A stretch of DNA of 5,889 nt, from positions 1-5,889 of the forward strand of contig CAMFLN010000245.1 in the NCBI GenBank assembly GCA_945957305.1, given 5' to 3'. Below the pieces are notes generated by a model. That model had not been told where the DNA came from. It worked only from the letters and a program-made list of their open reading frames with translations, and did not search any database. This document shows positions 1 through 5,889 of this stretch, piece after piece (position 1 is the first letter of the stretch; each line of letters begins with the position of its first letter). The position numbers were made by a program, and so were the translations under genes. The DNA comes from an uncultured Planctomycetaceae bacterium (GTDB lineage Bacteria; Planctomycetota; Planctomycetia; Pirellulales; JACPPG01).

Positions 1-2
1 GT

Positions 3-2303
3 GGCATGGGAGTGGTTTACGAGGCCGAACAATTGTCGCTGGGGCGTCGCGTGGCGCTCAAAGTACTGCCGTTTGCCTCGGCGCTCGATGCGACGCGCTT
101 GCAACGCTTTAAGAACGAGGCTCAGGCCGCGGCGCAGTTGCACCACTCGCATATCGTGCCGGTTTACGCCGTCGGATGCGATCGTGGTGTGCACTACTAC
201 GCCATGCAACTGATCGAGGGGCAGACGCTGGGGGCGCTGGTGCGCCAGATGGCACATTCGGCGGCACAACGCAACGGACAAGCGGCGAATACCGCGCCGG
301 TAACCGAGGATTGGGTCGTGCTCGCCTCGCGCGAAGGCACCACCCGACGCGCGGCTACGCCCGAAAAAACAGCTACGACGCTCAATGCCGCCAATGTTCC
401 GGCGGAGACCATCGCCACGCCGCTGGCGACAGACTTTACCGGCCTGCTGTCTGCCGAGCGAAAAAACGCCCGGGCGTCGTTTTATCAGGCCGCGGCACGT
501 TTGGGCATTCAAGCGGCCGAAGCCTTGGAGCATGCCCATCAGGCAGGGGTCATCCATCGCGACATTAAGCCAGGGAACTTGCTCGTCGACGCACGCGGCA
601 AACTTTGGATCACCGATTTTGGACTGGCGCAGTTCCAATCCGACGGCGGCTTGACGCTGACGGGCAATTTGCCGGGCACGATTCGATACATGAGCCCTGA
701 GCAAGCCTTGGGCAAGCGATTCTTGCTCGATCATCGGACCGATATCTATTCGCTGGGAGTTACGCTGTACGAGCTGGTGACGCTGGAGCCGGCCTTTGAC
801 GACACCGACGGCCGGGTATTGGCGCGGCACATCGCCTATGAGGAGCCGCGCGCGCCGCGGACCATTGATCGTCATATCCCGCCAGATTTGGAAACCATAC
901 TGCTTAAGGCGATGGCCAAAGCACCTGCGGAGCGTTACGCCTCGGCGCAGGCTTTGGCCGACGACCTGCAACGGTTTCTCGACAGCCAGCCGATTCGCGC
1001 CCGGCGGCCCAGTCCGATTGATCGGCTCGTGAAGTGGGGGCGTCGCCACAAACCGCTGGTTGCCGCGGGCATGTTGCTGGTCGTGATTTGCGCGCTCGGA
1101 TTCTTGGCCAGCACAATTGTCGTCGCTCGCGAACATCGCAAGACGAAGTTGGCCTATCAACGTGCGTTGGAAGAGCGCGCGGCCGCCGAGCGCAGCTTTC
1201 TTCAAGCACGGCAAGCCGTCGACACGTTTACGCAGCTGGGCGAGGAAGAATTGTTCAACAAGCCGTCGATGTATCAGCTCCGGCGCAAGTTTCTGGAAGC
1301 CTCGTTGGATTACTACGAAAGTTTTCTGGAGCAGCACAGCAGCGACTCCGTTGTGCAGGCCGAGTTAGCCGCCGCCCAGCAGCGTGTTGCGCGGATTGTG
1401 GACGAGTTGTCCGTGTTGTCTAGTTTTGGCCCTGTGCTACTTCTCTCCGATCAGCGCGTGCAGCAAGAGTTGGCCGTAACACCGCAGCAGCGGCAGCAGA
1501 TTGAGCAATTGATCGAACAATTGTGGGACGAGCAAGGGGAAGCAGTCGCGGACGAACAACTCACACCCGAGGCTCGGCAGCATCAACTGGCCGAACAGCT
1601 GCGCTGGCATGAAGAGCAAATTGCCGGCGTGGTCCATGAAGAGCAAATGAACCGCCTGCGGCAGATCGCGCTGCAACAGCAAGGTCCTTTTGCCTTCAAG
1701 CGGCCTGAAATCATCGACACGCTCGAGCTGTCGCTCGAACAACGGCGACGCATCGTGGAAATCATCGCGGCGCACGCACCCCGCCACGGGCCGGGAGACC
1801 ATCACGAGCATCCGCATCCCGGCGAAGGGCCGGGCGATTGGTCTCGTCCGCCTCCGCCGCGCGAAAAGGGGCCAGGGGAATCGCGCACGGCCAGGAAACC
1901 ACGTGATGGGGAGGTAGCCCAGCTCACTTTAGACGAAGGAAAACTGCCGGCAGATTGGCCGGGGCTGGTCGAAAGCGACGATCTGCCTGCGCAGACACCG
2001 CCGGAGAATGCCGGTGCGGATGATTTTTACCCGCGGGAAAAGCCCTCGAGGCCGCGACGCGAGCGTCGCCCTCCGCCACCGCCTCATGATCGAGAATTCG
2101 GCGGACCTCATCACGGCCACTTCGGCGGACCAGGCGGACCGCCGCCGCCGCGCCCCTCGCATATGCGGCTCACCATGCGGGAAACGGTTGACGACATCTT
2201 AAAAGTGTTGTCGCCAACGCAACGTGTTGCATGGGAAGGGCTCGTCGGCGCGCCAATCGATTTTGACTTGCCGCTACAACCGGACGAAGGATTTTTATGG
2301 TAG
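3..2303 (+). CDS. Membrane Ser/Thr protein kinase with LTxxQ-like, His-rich C-terminal region (5' partial)
   Basis: The reading frame is open to the left edge. The first readable codons give GMGVVYEAE, the end of the glycine-rich ATP loop, so the ATG at 6 is an internal Met and the true start lies upstream. Residues here count from that Met. Kinase marks are VALK (K19), HRDIKPGN (D186, K188, N191), DFG (204-206), GTIRYMSPEQ (224-233) and DIYSLG (246-251), so the enzyme looks catalytically competent. A Thr/Ala-rich insert of about 75 residues (82-157) precedes helix E. A single membrane helix spans about 351-374, placing the kinase in the cytoplasm and the rest outside it. Residues 375-470 are helical, as in other planctomycete kinases. 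Residues 471-750 replace the more usual WD40 or TPR repeats: they carry LTxxQ-like motifs near 489-499, 575-583 and 735-743, His clusters at 590-604 and 694-719, and RPPPP tracts. Substrate and ligand are unknown. The kinase call is firm; the sensor role is inference. Confidence 0.95.
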   Translation, partial: GMGVVYEAEQLSLGRRVALKVLPFASALDATRLQRFKNEAQAAAQLHHSHIVPVYAVGCDRGVHYYAMQLIEGQTLGALVRQMAHSAAQRNGQAANTAPVTEDWVVLASREGTTRRAATPEKTATTLNAANVPAETIATPLATDFTGLLSAERKNARASFYQAAARLGIQAAEALEHAHQAGVIHRDIKPGNLLVDARGKLWITDFGLAQFQSDGGLTLTGNLPGTIRYMSPEQALGKRFLLDHRTDIYSLGVTLYELVTLEPAFDDTDGRVLARHIAYEEPRAPRTIDRHIPPDLETILLKAMAKAPAERYASAQALADDLQRFLDSQPIRARRPSPIDRLVKWGRRHKPLVAAGMLLVVICALGFLASTIVVAREHRKTKLAYQRALEERAAAERSFLQARQAVDTFTQLGEEELFNKPSMYQLRRKFLEASLDYYESFLEQHSSDSVVQAELAAAQQRVARIVDELSVLSSFGPVLLLSDQRVQQELAVTPQQRQQIEQLIEQLWDEQGEAVADEQLTPEARQHQLAEQLRWHEEQIAGVVHEEQMNRLRQIALQQQGPFAFKRPEIIDTLELSLEQRRRIVEIIAAHAPRHGPGDHHEHPHPGEGPGDWSRPPPPREKGPGESRTARKPRDGEVAQLTLDEGKLPADWPGLVESDDLPAQTPPENAGADDFYPREKPSRPRRERRPPPPPHDREFGGPHHGHFGGPGGPPPPRPSHMRLTMRETVDDILKVLSPTQRVAWEGLVGAPIDFDLPLQPDEGFLW

Positions 2304-2374
2304 TCGTGGCGCGAGTATGTGAGCCAATGATGTGCGCGGCGATAGCGGATTACGATCGTGTAATGGTGGAGGAT

Positions 2375-2395
2375 ATCGCTAGACATTTCAGCGAT
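2375..2395 (+). terminator. Weak hairpin downstream of kinase, possible terminator
   Basis: ATCGCT at 2375-2380 pairs perfectly with AGCGAT at 2390-2395 across a nine-base loop, about 70 bases after the kinase stop. The same AGCGA can pair instead with TCGCT at 2408-2412. Only a loose T-containing stretch (CGATTTGTA) follows, so intrinsic termination is doubtful. The call rests on position and base pairing alone. Confidence 0.2.
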
Positions 2396-2612
2396 CGATT
2401 TGTATGGTCGCTAGAAGCCGGTAACGGGAACAGCAAGGGGGGGCAGAGAAGGAGCAGAGAGATGTCTCTGCGTCGTCTCATGCATGTCTCGCTGCGCTTT
2501 TGTTCACTGCGCTTTGGTCGCATAGATCGGCTGTTCGCGAGTTTCATCCAGGTTACTTTTGCCTGGCTGACGTCGGTCCGTGAGGACACAGGACTCGCGG
2601 GGCGCGACGCCA

Positions 2613-2649
2613 CTCGGCAAATGCTTCTGCCGAGGTCAATCTTCGGCAG
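2613..2649 (+). promoter_or_regulatory. Two mutually exclusive hairpins in the gap before the peptidase gene
   Basis: CTCGGCA (2613-2619) pairs perfectly with TGCCGAG (2628-2634), giving a 7-bp stem with an 8-base loop. The second arm also lies in a longer stem, CTGCCGAGG (2627-2635) with CTTCGGCAG (2641-2649), which has nine pairs including one G-T wobble and a 5-base loop. The two structures cannot form together, an arrangement seen in attenuators and riboswitch expression platforms. No T-tract follows, no known aptamer is recognised, and the element lies about 190 bases before the peptidase start. The pairing is seen in the sequence; a regulatory role is inference. Confidence 0.3.
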
Positions 2650-2840
2650 GCAGAGGGCTTCGGCGCCGATTGCCGTGCGCCAAGCCATATTGCCGCCACG
2701 GCGCTGTGCTGCCGATCGTCTCGCTTACCACGATTTCTTGTGAAGTGTGCTCGCGTCCGCGAAATGCACGGAGCAAAACAGGGCTGGCCAGGCCCTAGGA
2801 CCGCAGAGAAGAGCAGGGCAATAACCACAGGTCGTCCACC

Positions 2841-4958
2841 ATGTCACGCACGTTCTTTCGACAAGTCACTGCCGTAAGCCTGAAACGCAGCTCGGGGCGC
2901 GCCCTGTACGCTGAGGAGCTCGAGTCTCGGCATCTGCTGTCGGCCACCGGCTTCACGCCGACATATATCGAAACGCCGCTGGCAGGCTCGACCGGGTCGG
3001 GCTACACGCCCGCCCAGATTCGCGCGGCCTACGGGTTCAATAATCTTTCATTCGGTGGGACGGCTGCTGATGGCAGCGGCCAGACGATCGCCATTATTGA
3101 CGCGTATAACGATCCCAACATTGCGTCGGACCTTGCCGCATTCGACAAGGCGATGGGAATCGCCGCTCCCCCGAGTTTCAAGGTGGTGAATCAAAACGGG
3201 GGATCCACACTACCCGGCACCGACCCCAGCCAGGGGTGGGAAGGTGAAATCGCACTCGACGTCGAATGGGCCCACGCGATTGCGCCCGGTGCGAACATCG
3301 TGCTGGTCGAAGCCAATGACGCCTCGGACACGAACCTGTTTGCCGCCGTCAACTATGCGCGGCAGCAAGCCGGCGTCTCCGTCATTTCCATGAGTTGGGG
3401 CAGTGACGACAATTTGGCGAATCGTAGTTTGGACCAAAGCCTCAGCACGCAATATCTCGTGACTCCTTCTGGACATCAGGGGATCACTTTTGTCGCCTCG
3501 TCAGGCGACGACGGTCATCCGAATTTCCCGGCCGAGTCGCCCAATGTCCTGGCGGTCGGCGGAACTGACTTGTACCTCACCTCGAGCGGAGCGATCACGA
3601 GCGAGACGGCTTGGACCCCCACAACCAGCGGAGGACAAACCTGGAGCGGCGGTGGCGGCGTGAGCCAGGAGTTCGCCGGCCGCAAGGTGCCTGACGTTGC
3701 CTACAACGCAGGCATCGGCATGGCGGTTTACGACACGTTTGGACCCAATCACGGCTGGGTTTCGATCGGCGGGACGAGTGCCGGCGCTCCGCAGTGGGCG
3801 GCCTTGGTGGCCATCGCCGATCAGGGACGTGCTCTATCGGGCCTCGGCACGCTCAACGGCGCCAGCCAAACGTTAGCTGCGATCTACGCCGCTCCGTCCG
3901 CTGACTTCCACGACATCACCAGCGGCAGCACACAATTTCAAGCGGCCGGCACGGGATACGACCTGGCCACCGGGCGCGGCACGCCGCTTGCCAATCTGTT
4001 GATCCCTTATTTGGCCAGCTACGGTAGTTCGACCGGCGGTGGCACTTCGGGAGGTACAACGACAGCGGCGCCCACCGCGCCCGGCAGCTTCACCGCGAGC
4101 GCCCTGTCAACGACGCAAATCAGCCTCAGCTGGGCATCGTCGACCGGCGAGACAGGTTACCACCTGTACGAAAACCAAAACGGCACTGCGGTGCTTGTTG
4201 GAACTTACGCGGCAGGAGCCACATCGGCCACGATCACCGGGCTGGCGGCAGGCTCGACGCACAGCTTCCAGCTCGTCGCATACAACTCGTCAGGCACCGC
4301 GGCGACGAATTGGGTGCAGGCCACTACGCAATCGAACGTCGTTACGGTGACCGCGCCCACGAATTTTACGATTACAGCCACCTCCACGACGACAGCGCGA
4401 CTGTCTTGGAGCACGGTCGCTGGTGCTAGCGGTTATCGCGTCTACGAGTGGATCAATGGACAGGCCGTGCAAGTGGCCTCGCTGGGCGCCGGCACAAGCA
4501 CCACGACGATCAGCGGGCTCAAGGCCGGCTCGCTCGATTACTTCTACGTGAATGCCTACAACGCCACCAGCAGTGCATCGACGGCGTGGGTCAGCATCAT
4601 CATGCCGAATACCGTCGCGCTCACTGCACCAAGCGTGGTAGCATCCGCGACCTCGTCGACGACAGGGACCTTGTCTTGGACTGCTTCAGCGGGCGCGTCC
4701 GGATACCAAATCTATTATTGGAACGGTTACCAGTCCGTCCTGCTGGGATCCGTTGGCGCGAGCACAACGTCGGTTTCACTGAGCGGTCTGTCGGCCGGCA
4801 CGACGTCCTACTTCGCGGTCGTGGCCTACAACAGCACGACCACTGCCGCTTCGAAGTGGGCGTCGATCACCACATCTGCGGTAAACTCCGCGCGTCTCGC
4901 GGATATCGCCTTCGCGCAATCGGTGACGGAAGTTCATCGCTACAGTTGGCTGCTGTAG
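2841..4958 (+). CDS. Secreted sedolisin-family (S53) serine-carboxyl peptidase with three FN3 domains
   Basis: Predicted extracellular endopeptidase of the sedolisin family, whose members use a Ser-Glu-Asp triad and usually work at acid pH. The N-terminus lacks a classical signal peptide but carries LESRHLLSA (27-35), a variant of the planctomycete LEPR-XLL motif common on secreted and surface proteins. The catalytic domain begins near GYTPAQIRAAYGF (54-66). Visible residues are E136 and D140 (GEIALD), oxyanion D223 (SSGDDG) and S313 (GGTSAGAP). The calcium site is D358-I359 with G370, G372 and D374. No propeptide of the usual sedolisin size (close to 200 residues) fits before the catalytic domain. 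A Gly/Ser/Thr linker (393-410) leads to three FN3 domains at about 411-497, 504-589 and 595-678, then a tail ending in YSWLL. The ATG at 2841 is the first start after an in-frame stop at 2796; Shine-Dalgarno pairing is poor. Family call is strong; substrate is unknown. Confidence 0.95.
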   Translation: MSRTFFRQVTAVSLKRSSGRALYAEELESRHLLSATGFTPTYIETPLAGSTGSGYTPAQIRAAYGFNNLSFGGTAADGSGQTIAIIDAYNDPNIASDLAAFDKAMGIAAPPSFKVVNQNGGSTLPGTDPSQGWEGEIALDVEWAHAIAPGANIVLVEANDASDTNLFAAVNYARQQAGVSVISMSWGSDDNLANRSLDQSLSTQYLVTPSGHQGITFVASSGDDGHPNFPAESPNVLAVGGTDLYLTSSGAITSETAWTPTTSGGQTWSGGGGVSQEFAGRKVPDVAYNAGIGMAVYDTFGPNHGWVSIGGTSAGAPQWAALVAIADQGRALSGLGTLNGASQTLAAIYAAPSADFHDITSGSTQFQAAGTGYDLATGRGTPLANLLIPYLASYGSSTGGGTSGGTTTAAPTAPGSFTASALSTTQISLSWASSTGETGYHLYENQNGTAVLVGTYAAGATSATITGLAAGSTHSFQLVAYNSSGTAATNWVQATTQSNVVTVTAPTNFTITATSTTTARLSWSTVAGASGYRVYEWINGQAVQVASLGAGTSTTTISGLKAGSLDYFYVNAYNATSSASTAWVSIIMPNTVALTAPSVVASATSSTTGTLSWTASAGASGYQIYYWNGYQSVLLGSVGASTTSVSLSGLSAGTTSYFAVVAYNSTTTAASKWASITTSAVNSARLADIAFAQSVTEVHRYSWLL
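4071..4874 (+). repeat. Three tandem fibronectin type III domains within the peptidase
   Basis: Three units of about 85 residues share the same landmarks: an LSW strand (428-431, 521-523, 611-613), a GY-x-(L/V/I)-Y strand (439-443, 531-535, 621-625), a GL-x-AG turn (467-471, 559-563, 649-653) and an (A/V)AYN or NAYN strand (480-482, 571-574, 661-664). These match the core of FN3 domains found on bacterial secreted hydrolases, where they act as spacers or help binding to carbohydrate or cell surface. The units are similar but clearly diverged, so the array is not a very recent duplication. They are rich in Thr, Ser and Ala and contain no Cys. Confidence 0.85.
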
Positions 4959-4976
4959 CCGGCCGTCGAAGGCTAC
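4955..4976 (+). terminator. Hairpin overlapping the peptidase stop codon, possible terminator
   Basis: GTAGCC (4955-4960) pairs perfectly with GGCTAC (4971-4976) around a ten-base loop, and the TAG stop codon at 4956-4958 sits in the left arm. The following bases (TCGATTGACTTTC) contain T but no clean T-tract. It could be a weak terminator or a 3'-end stabilising hairpin; the evidence is pairing and position only. Confidence 0.25.
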
Positions 4977-5179
4977 TCGATTGACTTTCGGGAAGCAGGA
5001 CTGCCAGGCAGACAGCGGTGCGATACCGCGCAGTCGGATCGCAGCATTGGTAAATTGCTGACCATCACAGCCCCAGATCGCGTGCGTATTTAGCTCAATA
5101 TCGACGGAAATCTGTCATTTCGTGCCTTGGGCCTCGATTTCGGCTCGACACTTGCACCGCTAAGCGCCACCATTGAGGC

Positions 5180-5202
5180 GCCGGGGAGAGGTCATCTCCG
5201 GC
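5180..5202 (+). promoter_or_regulatory. Hairpin upstream of the acyltransferase-like gene
   Basis: GCCGGGGA (5180-5187) pairs with TCTCCGGC (5195-5202), giving eight pairs with one G-T wobble and a seven-base loop. It lies 28 bases before the ATG at 5231. The left arm and loop contain the purine-rich GGAGAGG (5185-5191), which resembles a ribosome-binding site but is too far from the start to serve it directly. No T-tract follows, so an intrinsic terminator is unlikely. A role as a leader structure is possible. Elsewhere in the 272-base gap (4959-5230) I see no gene and no convincing promoter. Confidence 0.3.
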
Positions 5203-5230
5203 CCAAGCAACTTAAGTCGCGGAACCGGCA

Positions 5231-5889
5231 ATGATCTCGAATGCAACGGAAGGGAAGCCGATCGAGACCAATGCTTCCGGCGAGCCGCTATTTCCCCTGC
5301 GGTTCACGCCCTTTGAGTACTACTATCTGCTCGAAGATCGGCCTGGCTACGCGTCGAACTTCCCGATCAAGCTGGAAAGCCACGGCGCCCTCGATCGTGC
5401 GGCTTTCACGCGTGCCTTTCAACTGACGCACGAGCGACATCCCTTCCTGGCGGCACGGATCGAATACGATCAAGGCAATTGGCCACAATGGGCGGTTGGT
5501 GCGCCACCGCCCATTCAATGGGCTCCACCGGCCGAGAGTGATGAAACTTCAATTTCGCGAGCCATGTCGGGCGGCCTGCGCATGACGATCCGCCAGCGTG
5601 GCGAGACGACGGAATGGGAATTCGTTTTTCATCACGTGGCCGTCGATGGGCTCGGTGCTTTTCAGTTCATCATGGATCTGTTTTTGGCGTACGATCATCT
5701 TTCCCAGGGGTTGGCCGGCCCGCTCCCCTGGCGACGCATTGATCGGGACCGCTTGCGCGATCGCGATGGCCACCGCCTTTTCAAGAAGCATGTTCATTTG
5801 CGTGACTTGGCGCGGTTAGTCCAAGTCACCTTGCCGATCAACATTCGCCGCGCAGCGATGGTGAGCGAACACCGCGAGACGCCCAAAGG
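5231..5889 (+). CDS. Condensation-domain / CoA-dependent acyltransferase-like protein (3' partial)
   Basis: The frame from ATG 5231 stays open for 219 codons to the right edge, so only the N-terminal part is seen. Residues 134-140 read HHVAVDG, matching the HHxxxDG active-site motif of non-ribosomal peptide synthetase condensation domains, PapA-type acyltransferases and wax ester synthases, in which the second His is catalytic. The motif's distance from the N-terminus (about 134 residues) fits these families. The start, FPLRFTPFEYYYLLED (21-36), then a segment like 'LDRAAFTRAFQLTHERHPFL' (54-73), resembles the opening of stand-alone condensation proteins, which transfer acyl or aminoacyl groups. 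An in-frame stop at 5213 and no other start between support ATG 5231, though Shine-Dalgarno pairing is weak. There is no carrier-protein or adenylation domain in the visible part. The superfamily is likely; the substrate and exact family cannot be told from half a protein. It is probably a separate transcription unit from the peptidase. Confidence 0.85.
   Translation, partial: MISNATEGKPIETNASGEPLFPLRFTPFEYYYLLEDRPGYASNFPIKLESHGALDRAAFTRAFQLTHERHPFLAARIEYDQGNWPQWAVGAPPPIQWAPPAESDETSISRAMSGGLRMTIRQRGETTEWEFVFHHVAVDGLGAFQFIMDLFLAYDHLSQGLAGPLPWRRIDRDRLRDRDGHRLFKKHVHLRDLARLVQVTLPINIRRAAMVSEHRETPK

Larger units (their letters stand above)
2304..2840. other. 537-base intergenic region, no convincing gene
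   Basis: This gap separates the kinase stop from the peptidase start. Open frames on both strands give Arg-rich translations with no recognisable family. The best coding candidate is the frame starting at ATG 2462, which has AAGGAG at 2449-2454, seven bases upstream, and would give 93 residues ending at 2743. Its composition (many Arg, few G-starting codons) argues against a real protein. The region also contains a run of seven G at 2437-2443, direct repeats of CTGCGCTTT at 2492-2500 and 2507-2515, and several short hairpins. I found no convincing sigma-70-type promoter, although the peptidase gene presumably has its promoter here. Confidence 0.6.

Noticed and set aside
1437..1817. Minus-strand 126-codon frame opposite the kinase C-terminal region.
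   Set aside because: It is a shadow of the kinase reading frame; its Leu-rich translation comes from the complement of Gln/Glu codons.
2561..2595. Hammerhead-ribozyme-like stretch: CTGA followed by GTCCGTGAGGAC, identical to a well-known hammerhead stem II with its GUGA loop.
   Set aside because: The conserved core is missing. After CTGA comes CGTCG instead of the needed TGA (UGAnGA) bases, and after the stem comes ACAGG instead of GAAA. No flanking stems I and III were evident. The match is probably chance.
2297..2743. A 148-codon + strand frame whose ATG overlaps the kinase stop (ATGGTAG), suggesting translational coupling.
   Set aside because: The translation is Arg-rich, matches no family I recognise, and the early part lacks coding character. 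Only the internal start at 2462 has a good ribosome-binding site, and even that is weak evidence.
2350..2828. Overlapping minus-strand frames in the gap between kinase and peptidase.
   Set aside because: The translations have no recognisable motifs, overlap each other in different frames and lack ribosome-binding sites.
4981..5009. TTGACT at 4981-4986 as a -35 promoter box for the acyltransferase-like gene.
   Set aside because: At a 16-18 base spacing there is no TATAAT-like -10 element, and the site is over 200 bases from the start codon.
5015..5029. Small inverted repeat GCGGT-GCGAT-ACCGC as a terminator for the peptidase gene.
   Set aside because: The stem is only five pairs with no T-tract after it; such repeats are expected by chance in GC-rich DNA.

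Overview
The window looks like a planctomycete chromosome, probably Pirellulales-like. This is inferred from content: a membrane Ser/Thr kinase of the planctomycete type, a secreted protein opening with a LEPR-XLL-like motif (LESRHLLSA), moderately GC-rich DNA, long intergenic gaps and little Shine-Dalgarno use. No ribosomal or other marker gene is present, so the placement is tentative.

Layout, all genes on the + strand. (1) Positions 3-2303 hold a Ser/Thr protein kinase whose 5' end lies outside the window. It has a cytoplasmic kinase domain, one membrane helix, a helical region, and an unusual C-terminal part with three LTxxQ-like motifs separated by His/Pro/Gly-rich linkers. (2) Positions 2304-2840 contain no convincing gene, but they hold several short hairpins that could compete with each other and one isolated good ribosome-binding site. 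(3) Positions 2841-4958 encode a 705-residue sedolisin (S53) peptidase with complete catalytic residues, no visible propeptide, three fibronectin type III domains and a short distinct tail. (4) Positions 4959-5230 are a gap with two hairpins. (5) From 5231 to the right edge runs the first 219 residues of a protein with the HHxxxDG motif of the condensation/CoA-dependent acyltransferase superfamily; it has no stop codon inside the window.

The three genes do not look like one operon. The gaps are large (537 and 272 bases) and the functions (envelope signalling, extracellular proteolysis, acyl or peptide-bond condensation) do not form a known pathway. I see no mobile element, tRNA, rRNA or CRISPR array. 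No feature amounts to a clear new system. The points most worth a second look are the kinase's putative extracytoplasmic metal- or stress-sensing domain, the S53 enzyme without a propeptide, and the acyltransferase-like gene cut by the right edge.
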